A stretch of 64,000 bases of DNA from CALARM01 sp964431735 (GCA_964431735.1 CAYSLJ010000013.1:1-64000), one strand, 5' to 3'. Shown: positions 27,101-35,406, numbered from the stretch's first letter. The notes: a model not told the origin generated them from the sequence alone. Numbers and translations: made by a program.

Positions 27101-27258
27101 CCATGGGAACACTCGAAGAAAGGATTGATGAAATGATTGAACAGAAGAAAAAACTTGCCGGTTCAATCATAGGTTCAGACGAATCATGGCTTACGGAACT
27201 TGATAACGATGCCTTTAAAGAACTTATTTCTTTAAATAAAAATTATGTGTGGGAGTGA
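24160..27258 (+). CDS. SNF2-family DEAD/DEAH-box ATPase
   Basis: 1032 aa. The N-terminal half ends in a bacterial SNF2-associated domain (about 430-560). The motor has motif I DDMGLGKTIQ (about 578), Ia LIAPTSVTGNWKKE, motif II LDEAQNIKN (about 680), motif III ALTGTPVENR, and the C-terminal lobe with LLHGGTGRIKRQQ, SLKAGGVGITLTRA and ATDRAFRIGQ. It is a double-stranded DNA translocase that would remodel protein-DNA or RNA polymerase complexes. CAGGAGAA precedes the ATG. The next gene, a SWIM zinc-finger protein, is its usual genomic partner. Confidence 0.92.
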   Translation: MNILHGTWIPDSTDNYVRKGSFYLWIETELLEGKKEGKLHPACLRKDKLHEFLKGDLGIKEADNIKEKYFLLPTIKSTPLPSYELIKHSEEEVPEDFQLKQWKIFCYKVNTSEIIKLLKDINFLFFYNPGNIRPGSDILFWYHFTQLLREIILKDNYIPSLKYRELEKKKNTAVCEIYPSWEIISEKYEFYIEKQISFMPQICVAGSDKEEKDCKFFSKKTILRHFSENLLNDIIWNTDFTGQFIKEIRETFLYDCIYPFDIKNNIKQWHNSSSLEEYKKWYSWKEQLGGKRLSNFTLCFKLEEALSLNDKWNIHFLLESKEDPSLKIELHDYWHMKESKKKQIWNKSGYDMDKEILLNLGYAAKIYPDIWTGLETDKPEGFKLDIEKAFDFLKEKAWILEDAGYKIIIPSWYTPQGRRKAKIKVKTSVKTPESISKGFFNIDTIIQYDYELAIGNEIVSRKEWNELVNAKTDLVRFRGEWMELDRDKMEEIIKFWQNNADKKGQSSMLDIIKMTAEEEKFLFSHDDILSDIMDKLHDKSRFQAARISEKFQGTLREYQKRGLSWITYLENLGLNACLADDMGLGKTIQVIARIINEREEKKDVLPTLLIAPTSVTGNWKKEFERFAPHIKTFIHHGNLRYKKEKEFKEESMKYDVIISSYALARKDEKLFRSLEWERVVLDEAQNIKNPVAAQTKAILKIKAKHRLALTGTPVENRLLDLWSIFNFLNHGYLETQAKFRTAFEIPVQKDNDLVKTKILKSLVEPFILRRVKTDKDIIKDLPDKVEQKIYCNLSKEQASLYEAVVKDILEELQDSEGIKRKGLILSSLMRLKQICNHPAQFLQDGSYFTKERSNKLSRLAEMTEEAIESGESILIFSQFREVCIELEKLFKKDFYYNTYLLHGGTGRIKRQQIIEEFQNPETEPSVFILSLKAGGVGITLTRANHVFHFDRWWNPSVENQATDRAFRIGQEKNVFVHKFVTMGTLEERIDEMIEQKKKLAGSIIGSDESWLTELDNDAFKELISLNKNYVWE

Positions 27259-27263
27259 GAATT

Positions 27264-28106
27264 ATGGCAACCTTCAGTAAAACCTGGTGGGGAGAAAGGT
27301 TTATAGAAGCACTGGAACAATTTACCGAGGAAGGAAGATTAAGTCGTGGCCGTTCTTATGCAAGAAATGGGAAAATCCTTAATTTTACATTATCAAAGGG
27401 AAAAATAACTGCAAAGGTCAGAGGCTCAATAAATCCTTATTTCGGAGTATATAAAGAACCGAAGTATAATGTTTCAATTTCGATAAAACAGATCCCACGG
27501 CCTTCCTGGACCAGAGTCATAAAAGCTATTTCTTCAAAGGCAGGTTTTATCTCCCGTCTTCTAATGAATGAAATGCCTGATAATATAGAAGAAATTTTTG
27601 ACGAATTTGCTCTGCACCTGCTTCCATGGGATGAGAAAGATTTTACCACAAAATGCTCCTGCCCTGACTGGGGAAATCCCTGTAAACATATTGCAGGTGT
27701 ATATTATCTGGTTGCATCAGAATTCGACAGGAATCCTTTTCTGATGTTCAGGTTAAGAGGACTTGAACAGGAAGAATTGCAAAAAGAGCTTATAAAATCA
27801 CCTCTCGGCCAGATTTTATTATCAGGACTTACAGAAAAAAAAGTAACGCCGAAAAGCTCTGAGTCCTATTACACAGACATTGAGAAAGAAGAGCTAAAGG
27901 GACATATGACATTAAAGGAATTCTGGACAGGAAGTAAAAAAATCCCCCGGCATATAGAACCTGTTTCAGAAACAATTATTCCTGGAGCTTTAATAAAAAA
28001 ACAGGGAGACTACCCGCCTTTCTGGTGTAAAGACAGTTCATTTATTGAAGTAATGGAGAAGTTTTATATCAGAATAAGAGAGAAAAATAAGAAATTACTG
28101 TTATGA
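27264..28106 (+). CDS. SWIM zinc-finger protein
   Basis: The ATG at 27264 (280 aa) is preferred over a GTG at 27249 because GGGAGTGAG lies between them. The SWIM motif CxCx(6)CxH appears as CSCPDWGNPCKH at about residues 131-142; it binds zinc and contacts DNA or protein. The N-terminus TWWGERFIEALEQF is typical of SWIM proteins next to SNF2 ATPases. The pair probably works as one complex; translation is closely spaced (5 bases). Confidence 0.9.
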   Translation: MATFSKTWWGERFIEALEQFTEEGRLSRGRSYARNGKILNFTLSKGKITAKVRGSINPYFGVYKEPKYNVSISIKQIPRPSWTRVIKAISSKAGFISRLLMNEMPDNIEEIFDEFALHLLPWDEKDFTTKCSCPDWGNPCKHIAGVYYLVASEFDRNPFLMFRLRGLEQEELQKELIKSPLGQILLSGLTEKKVTPKSSESYYTDIEKEELKGHMTLKEFWTGSKKIPRHIEPVSETIIPGALIKKQGDYPPFWCKDSSFIEVMEKFYIRIREKNKKLLL

Positions 28107-28135
28107 GAGACTATCACTAAAAGGTGGCGGAGTAA

Positions 28136-29737
28136 ATCAAAAAGCATCTTTATTATATTGTTTTATTTTTTATATTTATAATCTGTGGTTTATTATGTTA
28201 TTACAATGTCTTATATAACTACTTTCTTTCAGATGATTTCGACCTTGTCTACGGAGTATCCGCCGGCGGTCCTCTCGGGTTATGGTATAAAGGTTCATGC
28301 GGTTTCTTCAGACCTGTCATTTCATTAACGTTATATCTTGATTATAAGCTCTGGAATTTGAATCCTTCGGGGTACCACATGACCAATATTTTATTTCATT
28401 CTTTCAATGCATTTTTGATATCTATCATAGCTTTGTTAATCGGTAAAAAATTAAATCTTACAGATTTTCAAAAATATATGTTTTCTCTGTCTTCAGGCCT
28501 TATATTCATGGTCGCTCCTTCCCATACGGAATCTGTTTCCTGGATATCAGGAAGGACGGATGTGGTTGCTACATGTTTCTGTCTTTTTTCTTTTGCCATG
28601 TACGTGGCATATAAAAACTATAATAAAACTTACCTGTTAATTATATCATCAGTTCTATTTTTCGCGGCCCTCTGTTCAAAAGAATGTGTCATATTCTATC
28701 CGTGCCTGATTTTTTTATATGAATTATATCTGAATTATCCATGTAAACATATCCGTAAGGTTTTACCCGTACCATGCCTTTATGGTTTTTTGTTTGCTTT
28801 ATATATGCTCATTCGATATATACAATTAGGAAATTTTATAGGAGGTTATGGTACAGAAGTACATCTCAATTTTATTCCCTTTAAAATTATTCAAAATATA
28901 ATCTTATACCCTGTCATAAGTATCCTCCCTCCCCTTTATGATTCCATACATGCCATTACCTTTTCCTGTTTATTTTTTATGATAATCATTATATATTCCT
29001 GTATCTTTTTGTTAAAACATAAAGAACTGAGGGGAACAGCGATCTTTCTTATAATTTCTGCCGCTATTTCCATATTGCCTGCAGCCAATCTGTTACCGTT
29101 ACCGGGCATATATCATACAGATACTCAGGGACAGAGATTTTTATATTTGCCTTCTTCTTTTACTGCTCTCTATACTGGTTTTTTACTTTCCTGTATAAGA
29201 TGTAACAAAAAAATCGTTACAACCTTATGCATATCTTTCCTGATAATATTGGCAGCTTTTCTCTACAGTACAAATAAAAACTGGGAAGAGGCCTCCCGGA
29301 TAGCAGAGAATATAATAAGTAATATGGAGCAGTTCGATAAATCAGAAAGGCTTTTTATGACAAACCTTCCTGATAATTTTAATGGAGCTTATATATACAG
29401 AAACGGATTTCATCGTGCAATTAAACTGTTCAGGAGTGAATTAAAGAGTTATAAAATCAATATAATTTTATTCAATGCCATGTATGATATAGACGAAGAA
29501 ATATTTATAGAATCTCAGGAAAAGCCTTATACCTGCAGAGTGAGTCTTACAGGTAAGAAATCTTATTTTATGAACTGTAACGCTCCGATAGAAGAGACTT
29601 TTTCAAATAAATACTATGATGTGTCGGAGTTTAAAGATAAGAGTTATATATTAAAATTCAAAAAATTTACCTCAGATGACAGGCTTGTTATTTATTCAGC
29701 AGGGCGACTGATTAACGTTTCTTCTATGCACAGATAA
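28136..29737 (+). CDS. Polytopic GT-C-like membrane protein with unclear start codon
   Basis: The coding frame clearly extends upstream of the first usual start codon (TTG 28358): 28136-28357 reads as a membrane anchor (IVLFFIFIICGLLCYY), then FLSDDFDLVYGVSAGGPLG and FFRPVISLTLYLDYKLW, the conserved opening of protein-mannosyltransferase-like membrane enzymes. There is no ATG, GTG or TTG in that stretch. The frame opens after a TAA at 28133-28135 with ATC AAA AAG, right behind GGCGGAG. Either ATC is used as a start, or a point change or sequencing error removed it. About 534 codons with about nine further helices and a soluble C-terminal domain. Confidence 0.65.
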   Translation: MKKHLYYIVLFFIFIICGLLCYYNVLYNYFLSDDFDLVYGVSAGGPLGLWYKGSCGFFRPVISLTLYLDYKLWNLNPSGYHMTNILFHSFNAFLISIIALLIGKKLNLTDFQKYMFSLSSGLIFMVAPSHTESVSWISGRTDVVATCFCLFSFAMYVAYKNYNKTYLLIISSVLFFAALCSKECVIFYPCLIFLYELYLNYPCKHIRKVLPVPCLYGFLFALYMLIRYIQLGNFIGGYGTEVHLNFIPFKIIQNIILYPVISILPPLYDSIHAITFSCLFFMIIIIYSCIFLLKHKELRGTAIFLIISAAISILPAANLLPLPGIYHTDTQGQRFLYLPSSFTALYTGFLLSCIRCNKKIVTTLCISFLIILAAFLYSTNKNWEEASRIAENIISNMEQFDKSERLFMTNLPDNFNGAYIYRNGFHRAIKLFRSELKSYKINIILFNAMYDIDEEIFIESQEKPYTCRVSLTGKKSYFMNCNAPIEETFSNKYYDVSEFKDKSYILKFKKFTSDDRLVIYSAGRLINVSSMHR

Positions 29738-29763
29738 TCCTTTTTATTCATATAGATTTATGT

Positions 29764-29769
29764 TATAAT
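29764..29769 (+). promoter_or_regulatory. Possible -10 box of the repeat coiled-coil gene
   Basis: TATAAT, 30 bases before the ATG at 29799; no convincing -35. Confidence 0.4.
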
Positions 29770-29798
29770 TATAAAAATATTGAAAGGAGAACTATTTA

Positions 29799-30380
29799 AT
29801 GTCAGACGAAATTTTAAATAAAATACTTGGCAAATTAGATATACTTGAAAAAGGACAGGATGAATTAAGGGCTGAAATCGCTAAAGGACAGGGTGAATTA
29901 AGGGCTGAAATCGCTAAAGGACAGGATGAATTAAGGGCTGAAATCGCTAAAGGACAGGGTGAATTAAGGGCTGAAATCGCTAAAGGACAGGGTGAATTAA
30001 GGGCTGAATTTACTAAAGGACAGGATGAATTAAGGGCTGAATTTACTAAAGGACAGGATGAATTACGTAAGGGACAGGATGAATTACGTAAAGGACAGGA
30101 TGAATTACGTAAAGGACAGGATGAATTACGTAATGATTTCAACAGTTTCAGAGAAGAAACAAATAAACGCCTGGATAGAGTGGAATTTGAATTTATAGAC
30201 ACAAGGATTACAATAAAAAAAGAGATAATACCTGTAATAAATATCATGGCAGAAAATCAACAAATTATGTTCAATCATATAACCAATCTGACTACAACGA
30301 TGGAAGACCTGAAACAGGAAGTAACTGCTATAGGACACAGAGTAAGAGAACATGAAGAAAAACTGGAGACCTTATTGTGA
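29799..30380 (+). CDS. Repeat-built coiled-coil protein (hendecads then heptads)
   Basis: 193 aa behind GAAAGGAG. After a helical opening, six 11-residue units (KGQDELRAEIA or close variants) are followed by four 7-residue units (KGQDELR), then an amphipathic helix (REETNKRLDRVEFEF) and a final coil rich in E and K. It is a long rod-like coiled coil with a change of periodicity. The DNA repeats (29850-30131) are nearly perfect, so copy number may vary between strains. Related in its opening to the protein at 23440. No enzymatic domain; function unknown. Confidence 0.8.
   Translation: MSDEILNKILGKLDILEKGQDELRAEIAKGQGELRAEIAKGQDELRAEIAKGQGELRAEIAKGQGELRAEFTKGQDELRAEFTKGQDELRKGQDELRKGQDELRKGQDELRNDFNSFREETNKRLDRVEFEFIDTRITIKKEIIPVINIMAENQQIMFNHITNLTTTMEDLKQEVTAIGHRVREHEEKLETLL
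29850..30131 (+). repeat. Compound tandem repeat: 6 x 33 bp then 4 x 21 bp
   Basis: Units at 29850, 29883, 29916, 29949, 29982 and 30015 (33 bp), then 30048, 30069, 30090 and 30111 (21 bp). Both lengths are multiples of three and share the core AAAGGACAGGATGAATTA, so the short unit is the long one minus 12 bases, apart from its last codon. Confidence 0.95.
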
Positions 30381-30396
30381 TATACTTCTATATCTT

Positions 30397-31398
30397 ATGG
30401 TCATAAAAAAAATCATATTATTATTTATAATATTATATGCTCTGTCAGGCTGTAAATTCACCCGGTCTGTTCCAACTCCCACACCTTCCCCTGTACCAAC
30501 CTTTACACCTGTCCCTCCCACACCTTTACCTGTTCATTTCTATCAGACAGGTACTATAATTAAATTTGACAGAAATGGATATGGGAGGAATTTTTTTGTC
30601 TCAGGATGGAGTGAACCGGAAGAGGGGTTTACACGGACATGTGATAAAAAGGCAGAACTGGTTTTTCAGATAAATCAGGAAGAAATAACATGTGACTTTA
30701 TTATGCGGGTTAATCTTGAACCGGATACAGAAAAAGGTAAGATGCAGAGGGTTTATATATATGCAAACAGCAGGAGAATCGGGGAGTGGATTGTCTCTTC
30801 ACCGGGTGAATATAAGATTATTATACCTGAAGTGAGTTTGATGGATCCTCTTCTGAGAATAACCTTTGAATTACCTGATGCATTTTCTTCGAATAGTCAT
30901 AGCATGAAAAACAAACTGACTGTATCTGGCATCAGGGTAAAAGACATGCTATTAATGGAAATATACAGACCCGGTGAACAGATCAACTTTATTAAAGACG
31001 GAAACGGAAATTTTTACAAAAATCATGGATGGAGTAATGGTGAAGATAATTTTACATGGACAGACGGGAAAAAAGCTGAAGTGAATATACCTGTCGGTGA
31101 TATCAAAGGAAAACTTATTATGAAGGTTTTCACAGGAGGTCTTTATAATCCGGGGAAACTTGAGGCACAGAGAGTGAATATCTATGTTAATAGCAATAAA
31201 ATCGGTCAGTGGATTGTGAGAGATAAAATGGAATATACAATCACATTGCCGGAAGGTTCCATTATTAAGAATAATATAAATATTGTGTTTGACCTCCCTG
31301 ATGCGACTGTGCCGGGGAAAATCGGTTTAAATAGCAATGATGACAGAACACTGGGATTATGTGTGGAATATATTATACTGGAAGCAGTTCAGAAATAA
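30397..31398 (+). CDS. Lipoprotein with two DUF7024-like beta domains
   Basis: The ATG at 30397 (333 aa) is chosen because it gives a lipoprotein signal (VIKKIILLFIILYALSGC, lipobox LSGC) and avoids overlap with the preceding gene. A Pro/Thr-rich linker follows (TPTPSPVPTFTPVPPTP), then two homologous domains of about 120 residues with matched features: GYGRNFFVSGWSEPE and GNFYKNHGWSNGE, then QRVYIYANSRRIGEWIV and QRVNIYVNSNKIGQWIV. The domain resembles glycan-associated beta-sandwiches found at the ends of membrane glycosyltransferases. Probably surface-exposed and possibly sugar-binding. Its last 10 bases overlap the convergent SDR gene. Confidence 0.7.
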   Translation: MVIKKIILLFIILYALSGCKFTRSVPTPTPSPVPTFTPVPPTPLPVHFYQTGTIIKFDRNGYGRNFFVSGWSEPEEGFTRTCDKKAELVFQINQEEITCDFIMRVNLEPDTEKGKMQRVYIYANSRRIGEWIVSSPGEYKIIIPEVSLMDPLLRITFELPDAFSSNSHSMKNKLTVSGIRVKDMLLMEIYRPGEQINFIKDGNGNFYKNHGWSNGEDNFTWTDGKKAEVNIPVGDIKGKLIMKVFTGGLYNPGKLEAQRVNIYVNSNKIGQWIVRDKMEYTITLPEGSIIKNNINIVFDLPDATVPGKIGLNSNDDRTLGLCVEYIILEAVQK

Positions 31399-32324
31399 TG
31401 TAAAACCTCTTCTATGCCCGTCTCAGGATCAATCTCAGGATTATATCCGGCAGCTATAGATTTTGAAATATCAAAATCCTGATTAAGACTCAATATATCA
31501 ACCTTTGAAACGGAAAGAAATGGATCTCTCCTGGGACGTACCACAGAAAAAATTCTCTCAAAAAGAAAAGCCAGAGGCACAGCTATTAGCCTGGGAATAT
31601 TAACAGGAAGAATATTTACGCCGGATTTTTTCGCTATAATATGACTCATCTCCGAAACAGTAAGGGCTTTTCTGTCTGCAAGTATATATGTTTCTCCCTG
31701 CCTGCCCTTTAAAGCCATATCAATAAATCCTTTGCAGAGATTATCTATATGAACCATATGAATCTTATTTGTACCGGTTCCGATAATAATAAATCTCCTC
31801 TTTTTTATCAGATTGATGAGTTTATGGAGAAAACCATTGTCTCCAGGCCCGTAAACTATAGATGGTCTTATTATAATAGTATTTTTATAATTGAGACAAA
31901 TTTTTTCTGCTTCACTTTTAGATTTATGATAATTTCCCCATGGTTTCAGAGGAGAACTTTCGGAAAGCCCTGTGCCAAATCCCATTACACCTACTGTACT
32001 GCAAAAAATAAATTTTTCAACATGACAGGAAGCTTCCAGCAGTCTCTGTGTCAGGATAATATTGGCTTCTTCATATTCTTTCCATGAACGGCCAGTCTCT
32101 CCCCTTAAAGCGGCAAGATGAAATACTATATCCACTTCAGACATAGAAGCTTCAAGTAAAGAATCATCAAATAAATTACCCTGAAATACTTTTACTCTTT
32201 TATCTATTTTATCTGTATTTGAAGTCTCTCTGAGAAGGACTCTTACATTATAATTCTGAAGGAGGAGTATTTCGAGAAATCTTTTGCCTGTAAAGCCGGT
32301 GGCGCCGGTAAGAAGGATATTCAT
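31389..32324 (-). CDS. NAD-dependent epimerase/dehydratase (SDR)
   Basis: The ATG at 32324 (311 aa) starts directly with NILLTGATGFTG, the NAD-binding glycine motif; a longer frame upstream adds only an unlikely leader. FCSTVGVMG and YHKSK (catalytic YxxxK), then IIRPSIVYGPGDNG and VHIDNLCKG, are as in the atypical SDRs related to 3-beta-HSD and dihydroflavonol reductases. Substrate unknown. It ends 10 bases inside the convergent lipoprotein gene and starts 8 bases after the end of the VapC gene. Confidence 0.82.
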   Translation of the reverse strand: MNILLTGATGFTGKRFLEILLLQNYNVRVLLRETSNTDKIDKRVKVFQGNLFDDSLLEASMSEVDIVFHLAALRGETGRSWKEYEEANIILTQRLLEASCHVEKFIFCSTVGVMGFGTGLSESSPLKPWGNYHKSKSEAEKICLNYKNTIIIRPSIVYGPGDNGFLHKLINLIKKRRFIIIGTGTNKIHMVHIDNLCKGFIDMALKGRQGETYILADRKALTVSEMSHIIAKKSGVNILPVNIPRLIAVPLAFLFERIFSVVRPRRDPFLSVSKVDILSLNQDFDISKSIAAGYNPEIDPETGIEEVLHYF

Positions 32325-32331
32325 AATAATA

Positions 32332-32748
32332 TTAAATAAACGGATTAATAATTTTAACTTTATTATCAATCATTTGATTATGTTGCATATCTTCAGAATA
32401 AATTACAGAACAATTTGCTTCCAGAGAAGTAGATATAACAAGACAATCAAAAAGAGAATATTTATAGATTTCATATATTTCTAAAGCTTTTTCTATGGTG
32501 TTCTGATTTATAAGAGATATTTCAAAATTTCTATTAAAATCTTCTATTGCTATGTACAGCTCTGATTTAGTATATTTTAATTTTCTTACCAGTACATTAC
32601 AGAACTCCATGATAATCTGTGTACTTATGACAAAAATCTCATCTCTATTCAGTAAAGATATGATTTTATTCTGTTTACAGGCTTCCTGTGAATATAAGTA
32701 AATTAAGATATTTGTATCTATAAAATTTCTACCTTTCATTGGCTTCAT
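32332..32748 (-). CDS. VapC-like PIN-domain toxin
   Basis: 138 aa with the PIN signature: FIDTNILIYLY near the start (first Asp), IIMEFCNVLVRK (Glu), and a C-terminal SLFDCLVISTSLEANCSVIYSED with the remaining acidic residues. Such proteins are magnesium-dependent ribonucleases. An alternative start is ATG 32739. It overlaps the antitoxin gene by 20 bases, and unlike the remnant at 20331 it is intact. Confidence 0.85.
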   Translation of the reverse strand: MKPMKGRNFIDTNILIYLYSQEACKQNKIISLLNRDEIFVISTQIIMEFCNVLVRKLKYTKSELYIAIEDFNRNFEISLINQNTIEKALEIYEIYKYSLFDCLVISTSLEANCSVIYSEDMQHNQMIDNKVKIINPFI

Positions 32749-32926
32749 CTCTGTTAAATCTGAATTCTTCCGTATTAATTTTTATAATCGATAGAGAATT
32801 AAATACTTTTTTTACTACAGGTTTAATTATTACTTCCATTTCTTTATCCAGGTAATTATCAGGAAGGTCTATTAAATTTTTTAATTCCTTACCTTTTACA
32901 AATTTTTTATAAATTTCAACTGACAT
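32729..32926 (-). CDS. Antitoxin of the VapC pair
   Basis: 65 aa. KGKELKNLIDLPDNYLDKEMEVIIKPV resembles small antitoxins that precede PIN toxins (DUF2281/Phd-like openings). A basic C-terminal tail FRFNRDEANER probably contacts the toxin. Position and overlap are the main support; the DNA-binding fold is not certain. Confidence 0.65.
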   Translation of the reverse strand: MSVEIYKKFVKGKELKNLIDLPDNYLDKEMEVIIKPVVKKVFNSLSIIKINTEEFRFNRDEANER

Positions 32927-33014
32927 AAAAACGTCACGTCCTATTTTAAAATCTATCTGAATCTATTTTACCATGAAAGGGAAAATGTTCAATAATATTT
33001 TTTAACTTAAAGGG

Positions 33015-33043
33015 TTTTACTCTTAAAAAAATTACGCTATAAT
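33015..33043 (+). promoter_or_regulatory. Possible promoter of the GH13-like gene
   Basis: TTTTAC (33015-33020), 17 bases, then TATAAT (33038-33043). If used, transcription starts near 33050, upstream of the heptamer element 33066-33100, which would then lie in the 5' untranslated region. Confidence 0.5.
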
Positions 33044-33065
33044 TATGGGAAATTTCAGAGCATAA

Positions 33066-33100
33066 TCCTCCCGTTACGCGTTACGCGTTACGCGTTACGA
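33066..33100 (-). repeat. 35-bp heptamer element (TCCTCCCG ... GTTACGA)
   Basis: Five 7-bp units, almost exactly the reverse complement of the copy at 21349. It lies 39 bases before the start codon of the GH13-like gene. Confidence 0.9.
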
Positions 33101-33139
33101 TAGTACAGGGACATTATGAATGTATAAAGGAGCAATACT

Positions 33140-35368
33140 ATGAGTAACAAATTTCCCTCACTGGAGGCCATACTTAAAGCATGTGAGACGTCTGAAAAGA
33201 AGGTAACTTATTTTGTACCTGCAGCATGGACATTAAATCCACTGAAAGGTCCGGAGCAACTTGAAGAAATGGTTTCTTCCGGAGATATAATCCGACCCGT
33301 ATCAGTAGAATCTCCATATAAATTAATTGAAGAAACGGTAAAGAATATACTGAAATATAATGAAGAACATGGCGAACCACAAAAAGATACAGACATAAAA
33401 ACAGGAAAAGGTATAAAAGCGGTGAATTCCCTTGCAAGGGTTCTGTCTATGTATGATCATAACGGTGATGGCTTTACAGGTTCTTCCGGCACAGAACATA
33501 TTATCCTCAATTCTGAAGGTGTCTGCGAAATGGGAACTTTTATAAAGAATATTCTTGTTCTTCCCTACCTTAAAGCACTGGGCTTCAATACCATACACCT
33601 TCAGCCTATAACGGAAATAGGAGTATACGGAAAAAAAGGAAATCTGGGGTCTCCTTTTGCCATAAGAGATCCTTTCTCTATTGACCCGAACCTTGCAGAT
33701 CCGCTTTTTGAACTTAATGCGGAAGAACAGTATCTTGCTTTTATAGAAGCAGCCCATGCTCTGGGAATGATGGTTATTCAGGAGGTAATCCCCAGGACTC
33801 TTTCCATTGACTCCAAGATTCTTGAAAAAAACCCTGAATACGGCTACTGGATAAAAGAAGGGTCTCCGAAAAGAATGCCCGACTATTACCATCGTGACTA
33901 TGAATACCCGACATCACAGGGAAAAAGGAAATTTCCTGACAGAAAATCATTTGAAGAGTGGTTTTTCGGTGAATATCAGGGTAAGATTTACAGCGGTAAA
34001 TATGGTGTAGACGATCTTATAGATGTAAACAAAACAGATCCTGAATATGTAAGTTTCTTTGTACCGGCACCGGATCAGGTAAAAAGAGAGAAAGACGGAA
34101 GACTTGTGGGATATTATGAGAATTCTTCGGACAGAGCAGAGGTCTTCCCTGCTTTCTGTGATACTCCCTTTGAAATTCAGCCTTTCTGGCAGGATGTTAC
34201 CTATCTCCGTCTTTATGTGGATAAACATGGTGATTTACCGCTTGTTACTCCTCTGTCCTTTGTTACTGCTAAATTCTTTAAAGATGTGGAACCTGAAATA
34301 GAAAGAAAATACAGGAATGAACCTGTATGGAATATGATTACAGGTTATTTTGATAAATTCAAACATATGGGTGTTGACGGCTTTGTCCTGGATATGGGCC
34401 ACGCTCTCCCTGAAGATCTGAAATCTGCCATAAAAAACGTTCTTCCCAATGTATGGGAAGAAAACCTTGCAGCAGGATTTTCATTCCTTTCAGAAACTCC
34501 GGCTGTTATAACAGGAAAGGTTTTTGCCTACGGTGAACCGGGATATAATAACAGAGAGGAAATGAAATATTACGAGGAAAATCCTGTGGAAACAGTAAGG
34601 TTTCATATAAAAAATATGAGGAGGCTTTTTGAAGAGGTTTCCGAATTTGAACATTATAAAGGGAAAATGTTCGGCTATCCTGATAATTATAATACAAAAA
34701 GAATAGGCCAGTCTACTGCAACAAGGATTCTTACTGAAGCTCCGTTAAGAAACGGGATAAGTCCCGACTTCACAAAAGCCCCTGTAGATCAGGATAAAGC
34801 AAGGAAAATTTCTCTTCTTTACTACAGTCTATTCAGTATATTTTCAGAAAAAGAAGACAGCCCATTTCTCTTCAATCCCGTGTTCGGCACAGAATTTGTA
34901 GCCACTTCTACTGTAAACGTAGGTTTAAATACCCATATAGACGAAGCGAATCAATTTTTCGATTATATGAGCCCCGATGAACAGGCCGCCAACAGAGATG
35001 CAGAAAAATTGCTCCTTATGAGCAAACCTGACACTTCTACAGGTGAATGGACCGGGAAAAATCATTTTATAGGAGAAATCCTGCAGATAAACTCGGCTAT
35101 TAAAGAATTAAAACCTCTGTTAAAGAAAAGCAGGCATATGGAAGTATTAAATACGAGAAACAGAGAGGTTTTATTTCTGTCTCTTTACTCGGAGGAAGGA
35201 GAAAAACTGGCAATAGTGGCCAATCTGGATCTGGATAGAGAACATACGGTAGAAGTGCCGTTCTGTATAAATCATTATTATTTCAACAGACCGGGGATTT
35301 CTCCCGGAGAAGGCTATAAAGGACAGATTGTTTTACCGCCGGCACATGTGACGGTATTTTCTTATTAA
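33140..35368 (+). CDS. Alpha-amylase-superfamily (GH13-like) glycoside hydrolase/transferase
   Basis: 742 aa behind AAAGGAG. A (beta/alpha)8 catalytic barrel is suggested by YLKALGFNTIHLQPITEIG, then MMVIQEVIPRT (region I), GVDGFVLDMGHA (region II, nucleophile Asp near residue 417) and FAYGEPGY (possible acid/base Glu near 465), with a C-terminal beta domain (EKLAIVANLDLDREHTVEV). A DHNGDGFTG loop near residue 110 looks like a calcium site. Motifs are loose compared with classical amylases, so it may be a glycogen or maltosyl-transfer enzyme of an unusual subfamily. No signal peptide, so intracellular. Flanked by heptamer repeats on both sides. Confidence 0.75.
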   Translation: MSNKFPSLEAILKACETSEKKVTYFVPAAWTLNPLKGPEQLEEMVSSGDIIRPVSVESPYKLIEETVKNILKYNEEHGEPQKDTDIKTGKGIKAVNSLARVLSMYDHNGDGFTGSSGTEHIILNSEGVCEMGTFIKNILVLPYLKALGFNTIHLQPITEIGVYGKKGNLGSPFAIRDPFSIDPNLADPLFELNAEEQYLAFIEAAHALGMMVIQEVIPRTLSIDSKILEKNPEYGYWIKEGSPKRMPDYYHRDYEYPTSQGKRKFPDRKSFEEWFFGEYQGKIYSGKYGVDDLIDVNKTDPEYVSFFVPAPDQVKREKDGRLVGYYENSSDRAEVFPAFCDTPFEIQPFWQDVTYLRLYVDKHGDLPLVTPLSFVTAKFFKDVEPEIERKYRNEPVWNMITGYFDKFKHMGVDGFVLDMGHALPEDLKSAIKNVLPNVWEENLAAGFSFLSETPAVITGKVFAYGEPGYNNREEMKYYEENPVETVRFHIKNMRRLFEEVSEFEHYKGKMFGYPDNYNTKRIGQSTATRILTEAPLRNGISPDFTKAPVDQDKARKISLLYYSLFSIFSEKEDSPFLFNPVFGTEFVATSTVNVGLNTHIDEANQFFDYMSPDEQAANRDAEKLLLMSKPDTSTGEWTGKNHFIGEILQINSAIKELKPLLKKSRHMEVLNTRNREVLFLSLYSEEGEKLAIVANLDLDREHTVEVPFCINHYYFNRPGISPGEGYKGQIVLPPAHVTVFSY

Positions 35369-35369
35369 A

Positions 35370-35406
35370 TCGTAATGCGTGATGCGTGATGTGTTACGCG
35401 TCACGA
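35370..35406. repeat. Heptamer array after the GH13-like gene
   Basis: TCGTAATGCGTGATGCGTGA on the left, then TGTGTTACGCGTCACGA on the right. TRA-type units come first and TYA-type last, so the array is roughly palindromic. It begins at the base after next following the stop codon. Confidence 0.85.

Noticed and set aside
33174..34228. Minus-strand frames opposite the GH13-like gene, up to 189 codons
   Set aside because: The plus-strand product has family motifs through the whole stretch; the reverse frames have no motif and no start signal.
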